64,000 nt of DNA from Bacteroidales bacterium UBA4179 (GTDB lineage: Bacteria > Bacteroidota > Bacteroidia > Bacteroidales > Dysgonomonadaceae), in the NCBI GenBank assembly GCA_002381125.1, contig DFUT01000007.1:1-64000 (forward strand), read 5' to 3'. The position numbers were made by a program, and so were the translations under genes. Positions 35,336 through 44,056 of the stretch are shown piece by piece. The number at the start of each line of letters is the position of its first letter. Within the stretch, counting starts at the first letter, position 1. Under the pieces are notes generated by a model, which saw only the letters and a list, made by a program, of their open reading frames with translations, had not been told where the DNA came from and searched no databases.

Positions 35336-36295
35336 TCATACCTCCCATCCCAATGCACTTGCACCCAGAACGGCAGCATCATCTTCTTTCAATCCCGAGA
35401 AGAGGATCTTTACTTTGTTTTTGAATACTTTTAGCAGGTTTTTTTCCATATTTTCTTTGGTGGGTTTGAGAATAAAGTCGCCTGCTTTTGCCAGTCCACC
35501 GAAAAGGATAATGGCTTCGGGACTCGAGAATGCCACAAAATCGGCAAATGCTTCTCCCAATATTCTTCCTGTGAAATTAAAGATCTCTATAGCTATTTTG
35601 TCGCCGGCTACAGCAGCATCATATACGTCTTTGGATGTGATATCCTCGATCGGAATATTTCTTAAGAGGGTGGGCGCATCGGGTTTTAGATCCAATATCT
35701 CTCTTGCGGTTCGTGCCACACCTGTTGCCGAAGCGTAAGCCTCGAGACAACCATTTCTTCCACAGCCACATAACCGACCATTATTGCGTCGCATAATTAC
35801 ATGTCCGAGTTCACCTGCAAAGCCGTCATGACCATAAACCAACTGTCCGTTTATAACGATTCCGCTACCAACACCTGTTCCGAGAGTAACTTCAATGAAA
35901 TCTTTCATGCCTCGGGCAGCACCATACGTCATTTCTCCAATCGCAGCAGCGTTGGCATCATTGGTCAGGGCAACGGGTATGCCGATTCTTTCTTCTAGCA
36001 TTTGAGCAAAAGGGATAACTCCTTTCCACGGAAGATTAGGTGCAAATTCGATGCTTCCGCTAAAGTAATTGCCGTTAGGTGCTCCAACGCCGATTCCTCT
36101 GATGTCGTCTTTCGAAAAATTATCCTTCAATAGGTCGTTAAGGGCTTGTGCGAGTTCATCCAGATAGTTGCCAACATCGGCATGACGAGTAGTTTTTATA
36201 GCTCCACTTCTTAAAATTTGGCCTCTTTTATCCACAATTCCGAAAATTGTGTTTGTCCCGCCGATGTCAATTCCTATTACATAAGGTTGATCCAT
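35336..36295 (-). CDS. ROK family sugar kinase (glucokinase-like)
   Basis: Cytoplasmic kinase that phosphorylates glucose or a related hexose. The ATG at 36295 gives 319 residues starting MDQPYVIGIDIGGTNT, which holds the phosphate-binding ROK motif; the frame extends to 36361 without family features. TNDANAAAIGE contains the catalytic aspartate. The zinc-binding motif CGCGRNGCLE is present, followed by GGLAKAGD near the C terminus. There is no DNA-binding domain, so it is a kinase rather than a repressor. It is transcribed divergently from fabD; a TATATTTG box on the minus strand (36345-36338) may drive it. Confidence 0.92.
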   Translation of the reverse strand: MDQPYVIGIDIGGTNTIFGIVDKRGQILRSGAIKTTRHADVGNYLDELAQALNDLLKDNFSKDDIRGIGVGAPNGNYFSGSIEFAPNLPWKGVIPFAQMLEERIGIPVALTNDANAAAIGEMTYGAARGMKDFIEVTLGTGVGSGIVINGQLVYGHDGFAGELGHVIMRRNNGRLCGCGRNGCLEAYASATGVARTAREILDLKPDAPTLLRNIPIEDITSKDVYDAAVAGDKIAIEIFNFTGRILGEAFADFVAFSSPEAIILFGGLAKAGDFILKPTKENMEKNLLKVFKNKVKILFSGLKEDDAAVLGASALGWEV

Positions 36296-36337
36296 GATCT
36301 TTGTTTTTAAAAGTTCATCAATGATAATTGGTTTTCG

Positions 36338-36345
36338 CAAATATA
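36338..36345 (-). promoter_or_regulatory. Putative -7 box for the ROK kinase
   Basis: CAAATATA on the + strand reads TATATTTG on the minus strand, matching TAnnTTTG, 43 bases upstream of the kinase start codon. Confidence 0.45.
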
Positions 36346-36402
36346 CGGGTTTTTTTATCAATTTACTTTTTTAAGCTTGAAAATTTTTTATTTTAAATTT
36401 AT

Positions 36403-36410
36403 TACCTTTG
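36403..36410 (+). promoter_or_regulatory. Putative -7 box for fabD
   Basis: TACCTTTG matches TAnnTTTG and would start transcription near 36417. That rules out the most upstream possible start codon of the fabD frame (36408) and supports the ATG at 36435 or 36441. Confidence 0.5.
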
Positions 36411-36440
36411 CGGTTACAGAAACCAATAAAAAAAATGTTT

Positions 36441-37325
36441 ATGAAAAAAGCGTATGTATTTCCCGGTCAAGGTGCTCAATTTGTGGGTATGGGGAAAAAT
36501 CTGTATGAGATACAGTCGTTAGCGAAAGAGCTGTTTGAGAAAGCCAACGATATTTTGGGTTTTCGAATTACGGATATGATGTTTGATGGAACCGACGAGG
36601 ATCTTCGTCAGACAAAAGTTACCCAGCCGGCCGTATTTCTTCATTCCGTTATTCTTGCCAAAACAATGGGTGAAGAATTTAAACCCGATATGACCGCGGG
36701 ACATTCCCTTGGTGAATTTTCTGCTCTGGTTGCAGCGGAAGCGCTGTCGTTTGAAGATGGTTTAAAGCTGGTGTATAAACGTGCGTTGGCCATGCAGAAG
36801 GCATGTGAAATGAATCCTTCTACAATGGCTGCTATTATTGGGCTTCCGGATGAAAAAGTGGAAGAAATTTGCGCTTCCATCGACGATGAGGTTGTAGTGC
36901 CCGCCAATTACAATTGTCCGGGACAGATTGTAATTTCCGGAACGATAGCGGGTGTGGAAAAAGCATGTAAATTGCTAAAAGAAGCAGGCGCAAAGCGAGC
37001 TATTCCATTAAAGGTAGGTGGGGCTTTTCATTCGCCGCTTATGGAACCTGCCCGCCGTGAACTTTCGGAAGCTATTTCCGCTACGCCTTTTTCTGCTCCG
37101 GTATGTCCTGTTTATCAGAATGTTTCTACTATTGGAGAGACCAATCCTGAAACAATCAAGAAGAATCTTATTGCACAACTTACCTCGCCGGTGAAATGGA
37201 CGCAATGTGTGCTGCATATGATTGAAGATGGAGCTGCCGAATTTATCGAATTGGGACCGGGTAACGTGTTGCAAGGTCTTATATTGAAAATTAATTCGAA
37301 TGTAAAGGTTTCGGGGAAACAGTAA
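36441..37325 (+). CDS. fabD: Malonyl-CoA:ACP transacylase
   Basis: Loads malonate onto acyl carrier protein for fatty-acid synthesis. From the ATG at 36441 the protein is 294 residues beginning MKKAYVFPGQGAQ, the family N terminus; an ATG two codons earlier (36435) is equally possible. The nucleophile serine is in GHSLGEFSAL (S89), and the catalytic histidine in GGAFHSPLM. The C-terminal ELGPGNVLQGL motif is typical. Other fab genes are not adjacent. Confidence 0.96.
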   Translation: MKKAYVFPGQGAQFVGMGKNLYEIQSLAKELFEKANDILGFRITDMMFDGTDEDLRQTKVTQPAVFLHSVILAKTMGEEFKPDMTAGHSLGEFSALVAAEALSFEDGLKLVYKRALAMQKACEMNPSTMAAIIGLPDEKVEEICASIDDEVVVPANYNCPGQIVISGTIAGVEKACKLLKEAGAKRAIPLKVGGAFHSPLMEPARRELSEAISATPFSAPVCPVYQNVSTIGETNPETIKKNLIAQLTSPVKWTQCVLHMIEDGAAEFIELGPGNVLQGLILKINSNVKVSGKQ

Positions 37326-37363
37326 TATTTTTTAGACGATTAAGATTTCTTAAAAAACATTGC

Positions 37364-37394
37364 TTGTTAAAACGAGAAAAGAAAAATAAATTTG
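37364..37394 (+). promoter_or_regulatory. Promoter of the DUF4919 gene
   Basis: TTG at 37364-37366 is followed after exactly 20 bases by TAAATTTG at 37387-37394, a good match to the Bacteroidota promoter layout. The predicted start near 37401 leaves a leader of about 23 bases. Confidence 0.6.
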
Positions 37395-37423
37395 CCGATA
37401 ACATTTAACACCATAAGGAAAAG

Positions 37424-38107
37424 ATGAAAAAGCTCGTTTTTGTATTTCTTTTAATCGCAGGAGGGTTAACCGTATCTGCACAACCTTCTTTTAAAGCACC
37501 CAATTACAAATCGATTAGGAAAAATATAGAAAATTCCTCTTCCGATTTTTATTATCCCAAACTCATGGAAAGGTATCAAAACGGCGATTCCACTCTGACA
37601 CGTGAGGAGAGAAGACATCTGTATTTCGGTTATGTTTTTCATCCCAATTATGTTCCGTTGGATACTTCATCTTACAATGAAAGTTTAATGGAAACCCTAT
37701 CCAAAAAAGAATCGTTTACGACTGTCGATTATAATCGACTAATTGACGATGCCGATGCGTTGTTGAGGGAGGATCCTTTCAACTTGAGAGCACTCAATAC
37801 CAAATTGATAGTATATGCCCAACAAGATAATGTGCCTGAATACAAGAAAGCGATACAGCAACGAAAAGTCGTATTGGATGCTATCGTTAGTTCCGGCGAT
37901 GGTCTTACGAAGAAAACGGCATATCATGTGATCAAAGTGACGCATGAATATGATTTTTTGAGCTGTATAGGATATGAAAACATTGGAGGAAGCAAGATTA
38001 CGGGGCATTATCATTACGTACGGCTTGGCGAAAACAAATACGGTATTGAAGGGCTGTATTTCGATATAACACCTGTTCTTAAGTATATGAGTAAACATAA
38101 TCGATGA
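37424..38107 (+). CDS. DUF4919 domain-containing secreted protein
   Basis: Protein of unknown function, 227 residues, with a signal peptide of about 19 residues (ending VSAQ). The rest is rich in charged helices (PKLMERYQNGDSTLTREERRHLYFGY, then a repeat-like helical stretch with DALLREDPFNLRALNTKLIVY). It closes with a strand-rich segment (YHYVRLGENKYGIEGLYFDITPVL). This pattern fits the Bacteroidota DUF4919 family. It has its own promoter and lies 77 bases before a NEW3-domain/ABC operon. No catalytic motif is seen. Confidence 0.75.
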   Translation: MKKLVFVFLLIAGGLTVSAQPSFKAPNYKSIRKNIENSSSDFYYPKLMERYQNGDSTLTREERRHLYFGYVFHPNYVPLDTSSYNESLMETLSKKESFTTVDYNRLIDDADALLREDPFNLRALNTKLIVYAQQDNVPEYKKAIQQRKVVLDAIVSSGDGLTKKTAYHVIKVTHEYDFLSCIGYENIGGSKITGHYHYVRLGENKYGIEGLYFDITPVLKYMSKHNR

Positions 38108-38184
38108 TATTCTTAGAGTCCGTTTTATTTTTTTAATTTATGCAATGCCAAAATTATTTTAAGAAAATTATGGAGGAATTTTTT

Positions 38185-39336
38185 ATGTCACTACAAAAGA
38201 GATTTGCCGGCTTCAAAAGCTTTATTTTGCTGGGTATGTTGTCGTTGAGTGCGATGCAGGTGTGTGCATCCGGTCAGATCATTTTGTATACCCCTTACAC
38301 AAAAATTTCGGTATCGCCCGGAGAGTCCATTGAATACTCAATCGATGTAATCAACAAAAGCGATAACGTATTCATAGGCGATGTACGGGTAGTAGGGCTC
38401 CCCCGTACTTGGAATTATACCTTAAAGGGAGGAGGTTATACGGTTAGCAGTGTTGCTGTGTTGCCTGACGATAAAAAAACTTTATCGCTGAGAGTGGAAG
38501 TGCCTTTTCAAGTTAACAAAGGAGCTTATACTTTCCGTGTAAATGCGGGCGATTCGGCATCATTGGCACTCACGGTTCATGTGACTGAAATGGGATCGAG
38601 CGAAACGGAATTTACAACCGATCAGCCGAACATGCAGGGAAATGCCAATGCGACATTTACTTACAGAGCAACATTGAAAAACAGAACGGCGGAGAAACAA
38701 TTGTATGCTTTGATGGCTAATGCTCCCCGTGGATGGACGGTTACCTTTAAAGCCGATTATAATCCGGTAACGTCAGTGGAACTGGAGCCCAATACTACTA
38801 AAGAAATCACCATAGAAGTTAAACCTCCCAAAGAAGTTAGGGCAGGTACATATAAAATTCCCATAAGAGCTGTTACGGGTTCCACTTCGGCTTCGATGGA
38901 ATTGGAAGCGGTTGTCACCGGCAATTATGAAATGTCGCTCACTACACCAACGGGTCTGCTCAGTACGAAAATCACAGCCGGAGGAAAACAAAAGATTCGG
39001 CTGGTGGTTCGCAATACGGGTTCTGCCGATTTGACCGACATTGAGATGAAATCGACCGCTCCGTCTAAATGGCAAGTAATATTCGAACCTGAGAAGATCG
39101 ATAAATTGGCACCCGGTAATGAAACCACCGTATATGCCACTATCGAGGCCGATAAGAAGGCTATCCCCGGCGATTATGTCATCAATATGAAAGCAAGGAC
39201 TCCGGAAGCAACTTCCCAGATTTCATTTCGTGTTATGGTTAAGACGCCTATGATTTGGGGATGGGTCGGTGTTTTAGTGATATTGGCTGCAGTTGGTGGT
39301 GTGGTTTATCTGTTTCGCAAATTTGGGAGGAGATAA
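38185..39336 (+). CDS. NEW3-domain membrane-anchored protein, partner of ABC-2 exporter
   Basis: Envelope protein of about 383 residues built from Ig/NEW3-like beta-sandwich repeats, with a signal sequence (residues about 8-28) and one C-terminal transmembrane helix (WGWVGVLVILAAVGGVVYLF) followed by a basic end. Such proteins are often encoded with ABC-2 transporters, as here. The frame opens at 38140, but GGAGG at 38172-38176, 8 bases ahead of the ATG at 38185, decides the start; clear Shine-Dalgarno sites are uncommon in this phylum. Repeats are visible around SPGESIEYSIDVIN, NATFTYRATLKN and AGGKQKIRLVVRNTG. The ATPase gene starts 3 bases after its stop. The exported substrate is unknown. 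Confidence 0.8.
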   Translation: MSLQKRFAGFKSFILLGMLSLSAMQVCASGQIILYTPYTKISVSPGESIEYSIDVINKSDNVFIGDVRVVGLPRTWNYTLKGGGYTVSSVAVLPDDKKTLSLRVEVPFQVNKGAYTFRVNAGDSASLALTVHVTEMGSSETEFTTDQPNMQGNANATFTYRATLKNRTAEKQLYALMANAPRGWTVTFKADYNPVTSVELEPNTTKEITIEVKPPKEVRAGTYKIPIRAVTGSTSASMELEAVVTGNYEMSLTTPTGLLSTKITAGGKQKIRLVVRNTGSADLTDIEMKSTAPSKWQVIFEPEKIDKLAPGNETTVYATIEADKKAIPGDYVINMKARTPEATSQISFRVMVKTPMIWGWVGVLVILAAVGGVVYLFRKFGRR

Positions 39337-39339
39337 ATC

Positions 39340-40098
39340 ATGGCCGAAACAATTATCGAATTGGTTAACCTGACGAAAAAATATCGGTCGTTTACGGCTG
39401 TCGATCATATCAATCTGAGGGTTGAAAAAGGAGAAATATTCGGCTTTCTTGGGCCTAATGGTGCAGGTAAATCGACTACGATTTTGATGATGCTTGGTCT
39501 GACCGAACCTACCGAGGGTCAAGCTAAGGTATGTGGAATCGATCCTGCTCGAAATCCTATCGAAGTGAAGAGAAAAGTAGGTTATTTGCCCGAAGATGTC
39601 GGGTTTTATGATGATCGTACCGGATTGGAGAATTTGGTTTACACGGCTATGCTTAACCGCATATCTAAAGCGGAAGCTATTGAAAAAGCGAAAATACTGC
39701 TTCAACGCGTAGGACTGGGAGATGTCAATGGTAAGAAAACCGGGGAATATTCTAAAGGAATGCGTCAGCGATTGGGTTTGGCCGATGTGCTCATAAAAAG
39801 TCCTCAGGTAAGTATTCTTGATGAGCCTACTTCGGGCATCGATCCTCAAGGGGTAAGGGCTTTTCTCGATTTGATTGTTGAATTGCGTAATGAACACGGG
39901 CTTACCGTGTTATTTTCTTCTCACAACTTGCATCAAGTAGAACAGGTTTGCGATAGAGTGGGTATTTTTGTAGAGGGGAAAATATGTGCCGTGGGCACTA
40001 TACCCGATCTTTCACGGCAATTGTTTGGCGATACCGATCACGGATTGGAGGATATTTACAATTCTTTTTTTGCAAAAGGAGGTGCACAGCATGAATAA
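39340..40098 (+). CDS. ABC transporter ATP-binding protein (ABC-2 type exporter)
   Basis: Cytoplasmic ATPase of an exporter, 252 residues. Walker A GPNGAGKST, signature YSKGMRQRLGLA, Walker B VSILDEPTSGIDP and the switch histidine in FSSHNLHQ are all present. It starts 3 bases after the NEW3 gene and overlaps the permease gene by 8 bases (40091-40098), so the three form an operon. It belongs to the CcmA/NosF-like group that pairs with ABC-2 permeases. Confidence 0.93.
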   Translation: MAETIIELVNLTKKYRSFTAVDHINLRVEKGEIFGFLGPNGAGKSTTILMMLGLTEPTEGQAKVCGIDPARNPIEVKRKVGYLPEDVGFYDDRTGLENLVYTAMLNRISKAEAIEKAKILLQRVGLGDVNGKKTGEYSKGMRQRLGLADVLIKSPQVSILDEPTSGIDPQGVRAFLDLIVELRNEHGLTVLFSSHNLHQVEQVCDRVGIFVEGKICAVGTIPDLSRQLFGDTDHGLEDIYNSFFAKGGAQHE

Positions 40099-41125
40099 AA
40101 ATCTGCAGAAGAATTTTTTTAAAAGAAGACAGCCCCGCAATATAGAAGGCGAAGACCCATCAATAGGCTCTAAGGAGAACAAAGTAATGCATCCTTTTTG
40201 GGTTATGGTGAGTAAAGAGATTTCGGATCAGGTGCGCAGTTGGCGATTTATCATCATGGCGGCCCTCATTGCACTTACTTGTTTGGGTTCTTTATATACT
40301 GCGTTGGTACAATTTGACAAGCATTCGGGAAGTGCAGAAGATGCTTTCTTTTTTCTTAACCTTTTTACCCTGTCTGATGGTACGTTGCCACCGTTTACGG
40401 TTTTTATCAGCTTCCTTGGTCCTTTACTGGGAATAAGCCTCGGCTTTGATGCCATTAACTCGGAACAAAACCGGGGTACGCTCAGCCGTTTGTTGAGTCA
40501 GCCCATTTATCGCGATTATGTCATCAATTCCAAATTTGTAGCCGATCTCATTGTAATCAGCACGTTGTTCGTAGCGCTAGGATTGCTCGTACTGGGTTCG
40601 GGATTGATTGCATTGGGGATTCCACCTACTGCCGACGAGCTGGCACGACTTATTTCTTTCATTTTGATCAGTATTATTTATGTCGCTTTCTGGTTGAATT
40701 TATCCATTTTGTTTTCGGTTGCCTTTCACCAGGCAGCTACATCGGCGCTTTCGGGTATTGCCATTTGGCTTTTCTTTAGCATCTTTTACAATATAATTGT
40801 CGATTTACTGGCTAAAGCCATAGCACCTAAAGGGATGTTGACGGAAGGGCAGATAGTGGAGTTTCAGAATTTTGTTTTGGGGCTGATGCGTTTCAATCCA
40901 AGTCAGCTGTTCAGCGAAGCTACCATAACATTACTTATGCCATCGGTGCGAAGTTTGGGAGCTTTGACCATGCAACAGCTGGAAGGCGCACTTCCTACAC
41001 CTCTGCCCATCGGGCAAAGCTTGTTGATGGTGTGGCCGCAAGTTACCGGATTGATAGCCGGCTCTATTTTGTTGTTTGGCTTGGGGTATTACTTGTTTAT
41101 GAGACGGGAAATTCGTCCGCGATAG
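40091..41125 (+). CDS. ABC-2 type transporter permease
   Basis: Membrane subunit of the exporter, 344 residues from the ATG at 40091 (MNKNLQKNFFKRR). The longer frame from 39986 is read inside the ATPase gene and is not used. A basic cytoplasmic N terminus (about 50 residues) is followed by roughly six hydrophobic segments. One sits near FIIMAALIALTCLGSL, another near LIVISTLFVALGLLVLGSGL, and the last near VTGLIAGSILLFGLGYYLF. A large extracytoplasmic loop follows the first helix. Similar to NosY-type permeases acting with NEW3 proteins. A strong terminator follows. Confidence 0.9.
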   Translation: MNKNLQKNFFKRRQPRNIEGEDPSIGSKENKVMHPFWVMVSKEISDQVRSWRFIIMAALIALTCLGSLYTALVQFDKHSGSAEDAFFFLNLFTLSDGTLPPFTVFISFLGPLLGISLGFDAINSEQNRGTLSRLLSQPIYRDYVINSKFVADLIVISTLFVALGLLVLGSGLIALGIPPTADELARLISFILISIIYVAFWLNLSILFSVAFHQAATSALSGIAIWLFFSIFYNIIVDLLAKAIAPKGMLTEGQIVEFQNFVLGLMRFNPSQLFSEATITLLMPSVRSLGALTMQQLEGALPTPLPIGQSLLMVWPQVTGLIAGSILLFGLGYYLFMRREIRPR

Positions 41126-41141
41126 TCTTAGAAAGCAGAGT

Positions 41142-41191
41142 AAGCCTTTCATTTTTCAAAAAATAATGAGATGAAAGGCTTTGTTTTTTTT
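41142..41191 (+). terminator. Terminator of the NEW3/ABC exporter operon
   Basis: AAGCCTTTCAT (41142-41152) pairs perfectly with ATGAAAGGCTT (41171-41181) around an 18-base loop, followed by a run of eight T residues at 41184-41191. It lies 16 bases after the permease stop and also abuts the end of the convergent DUF2905 gene. Confidence 0.85.
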
Positions 41192-41201
41192 GAACTGTAT
41201 T

Positions 41202-41423
41202 TTAGGATTTAAAATAGCGGATCAAGTTAACAATAAGAGTAAGAATGATGCTTACCACAATCATCGAAGTAATTGGGATATAAATTCGGATATTTTCTTT
41301 TTCGATTCGAATGTCTCCCGGCAAATGGCCAAACCATTTGAAAGCTGACGGTACCAGATACAGAAAAACGCCAATAATAACTAGGATTATGCCTATAATA
41401 ATAAGCCATCGTGCCATTTTCAT
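41202..41423 (-). CDS. DUF2905 family small membrane protein
   Basis: Small integral membrane protein of 73 residues with two transmembrane helices (about residues 5-27 and 50-68) separated by the family signature WFGHLPGDIRIEKENIRIYIP. This is the complete DUF2905 pattern; the function is unknown. An alternative start two codons later (MARW) exists. Its end lies 10 bases from the terminator of the exporter operon. Confidence 0.9.
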   Translation of the reverse strand: MKMARWLIIIGIILVIIGVFLYLVPSAFKWFGHLPGDIRIEKENIRIYIPITSMIVVSIILTLIVNLIRYFKS

Positions 41424-41507
41424 TTTCTTATTATTTAAGTAATTGCTTTACAATCATACAAACTTACATAAAATCGGTTGGATATTGAACAACATCAGTA
41501 GGGAAGT

Positions 41508-41714
41508 GTGAGAAGTGAATTTAATTGGTTTACTTCGTATTATTATGGTAAAACATCGCGTATAGTGTTGCCGGATACAATAGTTGGGGTGCCCGTCCAC
41601 TTCCGGAGTACAGTATCCTCGGAGTTTTTATTTTCAATATTCTTAATATTGTTTACAAAAAAGGATTATATTTATGATTTGAATCCAATTCTCACAAAAA
41701 AAGCAATAATATGA
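41508..41714 (+). pseudogene. Possible remnant of a BspA-type leucine-rich-repeat gene
   Basis: A 68-codon frame in the 287-base gap before the GH2 gene. Its first half, about residues 5-30 (FTSYYYGKTSRIVLPDTIVG), resembles a single BspA-like repeat with the LPDTIxGxPV hallmark, whereas the second half looks like random A/T-rich coding. It could be a decayed surface-protein fragment. A short chance match is equally possible. Confidence 0.25.
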
Positions 41715-43525
41715 AGAAATTTTATTTATTCTCTCTTATTTTATCTGTGACCGCGATAGTGAATGCCCAATCCTCTACAGTTCTTCAAAATGTATATGGC
41801 AGGCAGGTTACCTCTTTGAATGGCTATTGGCAAATTATTGTAGATCCCTTCGATAACGGTTATTACGATTATCGTTTGAAAATCAACCCGAATGGTTTTT
41901 TCAAGAATGCGAAACCGCGCGATAAATCGGATTTGGTAGAGTACAGTTTCGATTCGAGTCATCAATTGGCTGTTCCCGGCGACTGGAATACTCAAGGCGA
42001 TAAATTATTTTTTTATGAAGGGAGCATTTGGTATAAGAAGGATTTTGCGTATAACAAGAAATCGGGTAAACGGCTTTTCCTTTATTTCGGTGCCGTGAAT
42101 TATTTGACAAATGTGTATCTCAACGGTGAACCTTTGGGAACCCATGAAGGTGGATTTACGCCTTTTCATTTCGATATAACCGATAAGGTGAAAGACGGGG
42201 ATAATTTTGTGGTTTTGCGTGTCAACAACGTAAGGAAACCGGAAAATGTTCCTACCGTAAATTTCGATTGGTGGAATTATGGAGGGATTACGCGTGACGT
42301 GCTGCTGGTAGAAACGCCTGAAATTTTCGTGGACGATTATTTGTTGCAACTTCCGAAAGGGAAATACAACGAAATTGGCGGATATGTGAAGTTGAATAAG
42401 CCACAGGCGGGTGTTGCCGTGACGCTGCGTATCCCCGAATTAAACGTGAATCGTCCATTGCTTACAGACAAGGAAGGGAGGGCTTCTTTTAGTTGCAAGG
42501 TTAAACCTGAGTTGTGGACTCCCGAAAATCCAAAACGTTATATTGTGGAAATTCAAACCGAAGACGAAATTATAAAGGACAAAATCGGTTTTCGTCAAAT
42601 TGAGACCCAAGGGAAAAATATTTTGTTGAACGGCAAAAAGACTTTTTTACGCGGAATTTCCATTCATGAAGAAGCTCCTTTTCGGCAAGGCAGAATTTAT
42701 AGTGAAGAAGAATCAAAAATATTGCTTGGATGGGCAAAAGAACTGGGGTGTAATTTTGTCCGATTGGCGCATTATCCCCATAACGAACATATGGTACGTG
42801 CAGCAGAAGAGATGGGATTGATGGTATGGTCTGAAATTCCTGTTTATTGGACTATTCAGTGGGATAACCCCAATACCTATGCCAATGCATCGCGACAATT
42901 GAACGACATGATGGAGCGCGATAAAAATCGGTGTGCCATTATTGTCTGGTCGGTTGCCAATGAAACACCTCACAGTGATGCCCGCGATAAATTTTTGATT
43001 GGTCTTGCTCGGCAAGTGCGAGAAAAAGATCAGACTCGCTTACTGAGTATGGCAATGGAGGTTACCGGTACGAGAAATAATGTGAGCCGCGTGGAAGACA
43101 ACATGAGTAATTATGTAGACATCATCAGTTTTAACAACTATTTGGGTTGGTATGGAGGTTCGCCTGAAGATTGTAAAACACGGCAATGGGAAATTCCATA
43201 CGACAAACCTTTTTTTGTTAGCGAGTTTGGTGGTGGTGCCTTGCAAGGATTGCATGGGGATAACGATCAGCGATGGACAGAGGAATATCAGGCGGAACTT
43301 TATCGTAACACGCTTGAAATGTATAATCGTGTAGAAGGATTTGCGGGAACTTCGCCATGGATATTGATGGATTTTCGTTCGCCTCGGCGTCAATTGAATG
43401 GCATACAAGACTTTTTCAATCGCAAAGGCGTGATTTCCGAAAGAGGGATGAAGAAAAAAGCATTTTACGTATTACAGCAGTTTTATCGACAGAAAAAAGA
43501 GGAATTTGACGTTAAAGGTCATTAG
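41711..43525 (+). CDS. GH2 family beta-glucuronidase-like hydrolase
   Basis: Secreted retaining exo-glycosidase of 604 residues with a signal peptide (about residues 1-19, ending NAQ). The order is jelly-roll domain (about 30-205), short Ig-like domain and TIM barrel from about 300. The acid/base is E418 in VANETP and the nucleophile is E505 in VSEFGGGA. The three-domain size and SEFG motif fit beta-glucuronidases better than beta-galactosidases. It stands apart from both clusters, between the DUF2905 gene and tRNA-Arg. Together with GH115 in cluster A it suggests that glucuronic acid decorates the target polysaccharide. Confidence 0.88.
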   Translation: MKKFYLFSLILSVTAIVNAQSSTVLQNVYGRQVTSLNGYWQIIVDPFDNGYYDYRLKINPNGFFKNAKPRDKSDLVEYSFDSSHQLAVPGDWNTQGDKLFFYEGSIWYKKDFAYNKKSGKRLFLYFGAVNYLTNVYLNGEPLGTHEGGFTPFHFDITDKVKDGDNFVVLRVNNVRKPENVPTVNFDWWNYGGITRDVLLVETPEIFVDDYLLQLPKGKYNEIGGYVKLNKPQAGVAVTLRIPELNVNRPLLTDKEGRASFSCKVKPELWTPENPKRYIVEIQTEDEIIKDKIGFRQIETQGKNILLNGKKTFLRGISIHEEAPFRQGRIYSEEESKILLGWAKELGCNFVRLAHYPHNEHMVRAAEEMGLMVWSEIPVYWTIQWDNPNTYANASRQLNDMMERDKNRCAIIVWSVANETPHSDARDKFLIGLARQVREKDQTRLLSMAMEVTGTRNNVSRVEDNMSNYVDIISFNNYLGWYGGSPEDCKTRQWEIPYDKPFFVSEFGGGALQGLHGDNDQRWTEEYQAELYRNTLEMYNRVEGFAGTSPWILMDFRSPRRQLNGIQDFFNRKGVISERGMKKKAFYVLQQFYRQKKEEFDVKGH

Positions 43526-43562
43526 TGGCATCGACAAAAGCATTAAAACCGGAATTTTCGTG

Positions 43563-43570
43563 TAAATTTG
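43563..43570 (+). promoter_or_regulatory. -7 box for the small membrane protein gene
   Basis: TAAATTTG matches TAnnTTTG and ends 17 bases before the ATG at 43588. It excludes the earlier start at 43525 that overlaps the GH2 stop. Confidence 0.5.
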
Positions 43571-43587
43571 TATCAAATACAAACAAA

Positions 43588-43755
43588 ATGGCACGAAAAA
43601 AGTTATCACAAACGCAAATAGCGTGTATTATCCTTCTTTGGGTTGCTTTGGTGGTCTATATTTTATCTATGGAAATTTCAGTCCAAACGCTTATAGCCGT
43701 AATTTTTTCAGGTGCATTTATATTTATTCCTATCTATAAAAATATAAAAAAATAG
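43588..43755 (+). CDS. Small hypothetical membrane protein
   Basis: Not recognised. The ATG at 43588 gives 55 residues with a basic N terminus (MARKKLSQTQ) and two closely spaced hydrophobic segments (IACIILLWVALVVYIL and TLIAVIFSGAFIFIPIY), ending in lysines. The -7 box at 43563-43570 supports independent transcription. Two short helices with positive ends suggest an inner-membrane hairpin. No partner gene is nearby except tRNA-Arg. Confidence 0.55.
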   Translation: MARKKLSQTQIACIILLWVALVVYILSMEISVQTLIAVIFSGAFIFIPIYKNIKK

Positions 43756-43822
43756 AATATTCTTTGTTGTCTCAGATCGCTAAATTCGTTTTCGTAAATT
43801 TTTTTTATTGCTGTATTTGCGT

Positions 43823-43830
43823 TATTTTTG
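43823..43830 (+). promoter_or_regulatory. -7 box for tRNA-Arg
   Basis: TATTTTTG matches TAnnTTTG, 22 bases before the first tRNA base, leaving a short leader to be removed by RNase P. Confidence 0.5.
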
Positions 43831-43852
43831 CAAGCCGATATAATAAAAGGAT

Positions 43853-43926
43853 GGTCCGGTAGCTCAGTTGGATAGAGCAACAGCCTTCTAAGCTGTGGGT
43901 CGTGGGTTCGAATCCCGCCCGGATCA
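43853..43926 (+). tRNA. tRNA-Arg (anticodon TCT)
   Basis: A 74-base cloverleaf folds without gaps: acceptor GGTCCGG/CCGGATC (one G-U pair at the second position), D arm GCTC...GAGC, anticodon stem ACAGC/GCTGT with loop CTTCTAA (anticodon TCT, reading AGA), variable loop GGGTC and T arm GTGGG-TTCGAAT-CCCGC. The discriminator is A; CCA is not encoded. A hairpin terminator follows. Confidence 0.97.
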
Positions 43927-43931
43927 CATTG

Positions 43932-43976
43932 AAAAAGAGATACTTGCTTATGTGCCGGCAAGTATCTCTTTTTTTT
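43932..43976 (+). terminator. Terminator of tRNA-Arg
   Basis: A 16-bp perfect inverted repeat (43932-43947 with 43958-43973, core GAGATACTTGC/GCAAGTATCTC) with a 10-base loop and a T-run, located 6 bases after the tRNA. Confidence 0.88.
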
Positions 43977-44056
43977 ATTACACATTTATCACACAAAGTT
44001 GCTGAAAATCGGTAGAGGTAGATAACGTGCAACAACTCTTTCTGATAACCCGTTAA

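Noticed and set aside
39986..40090. Upstream extension of the ABC-2 permease frame
   Set aside because: The extension is read within the ATPase gene in another frame; ATG 40091 gives a normal permease N terminus with an 8-base overlap.
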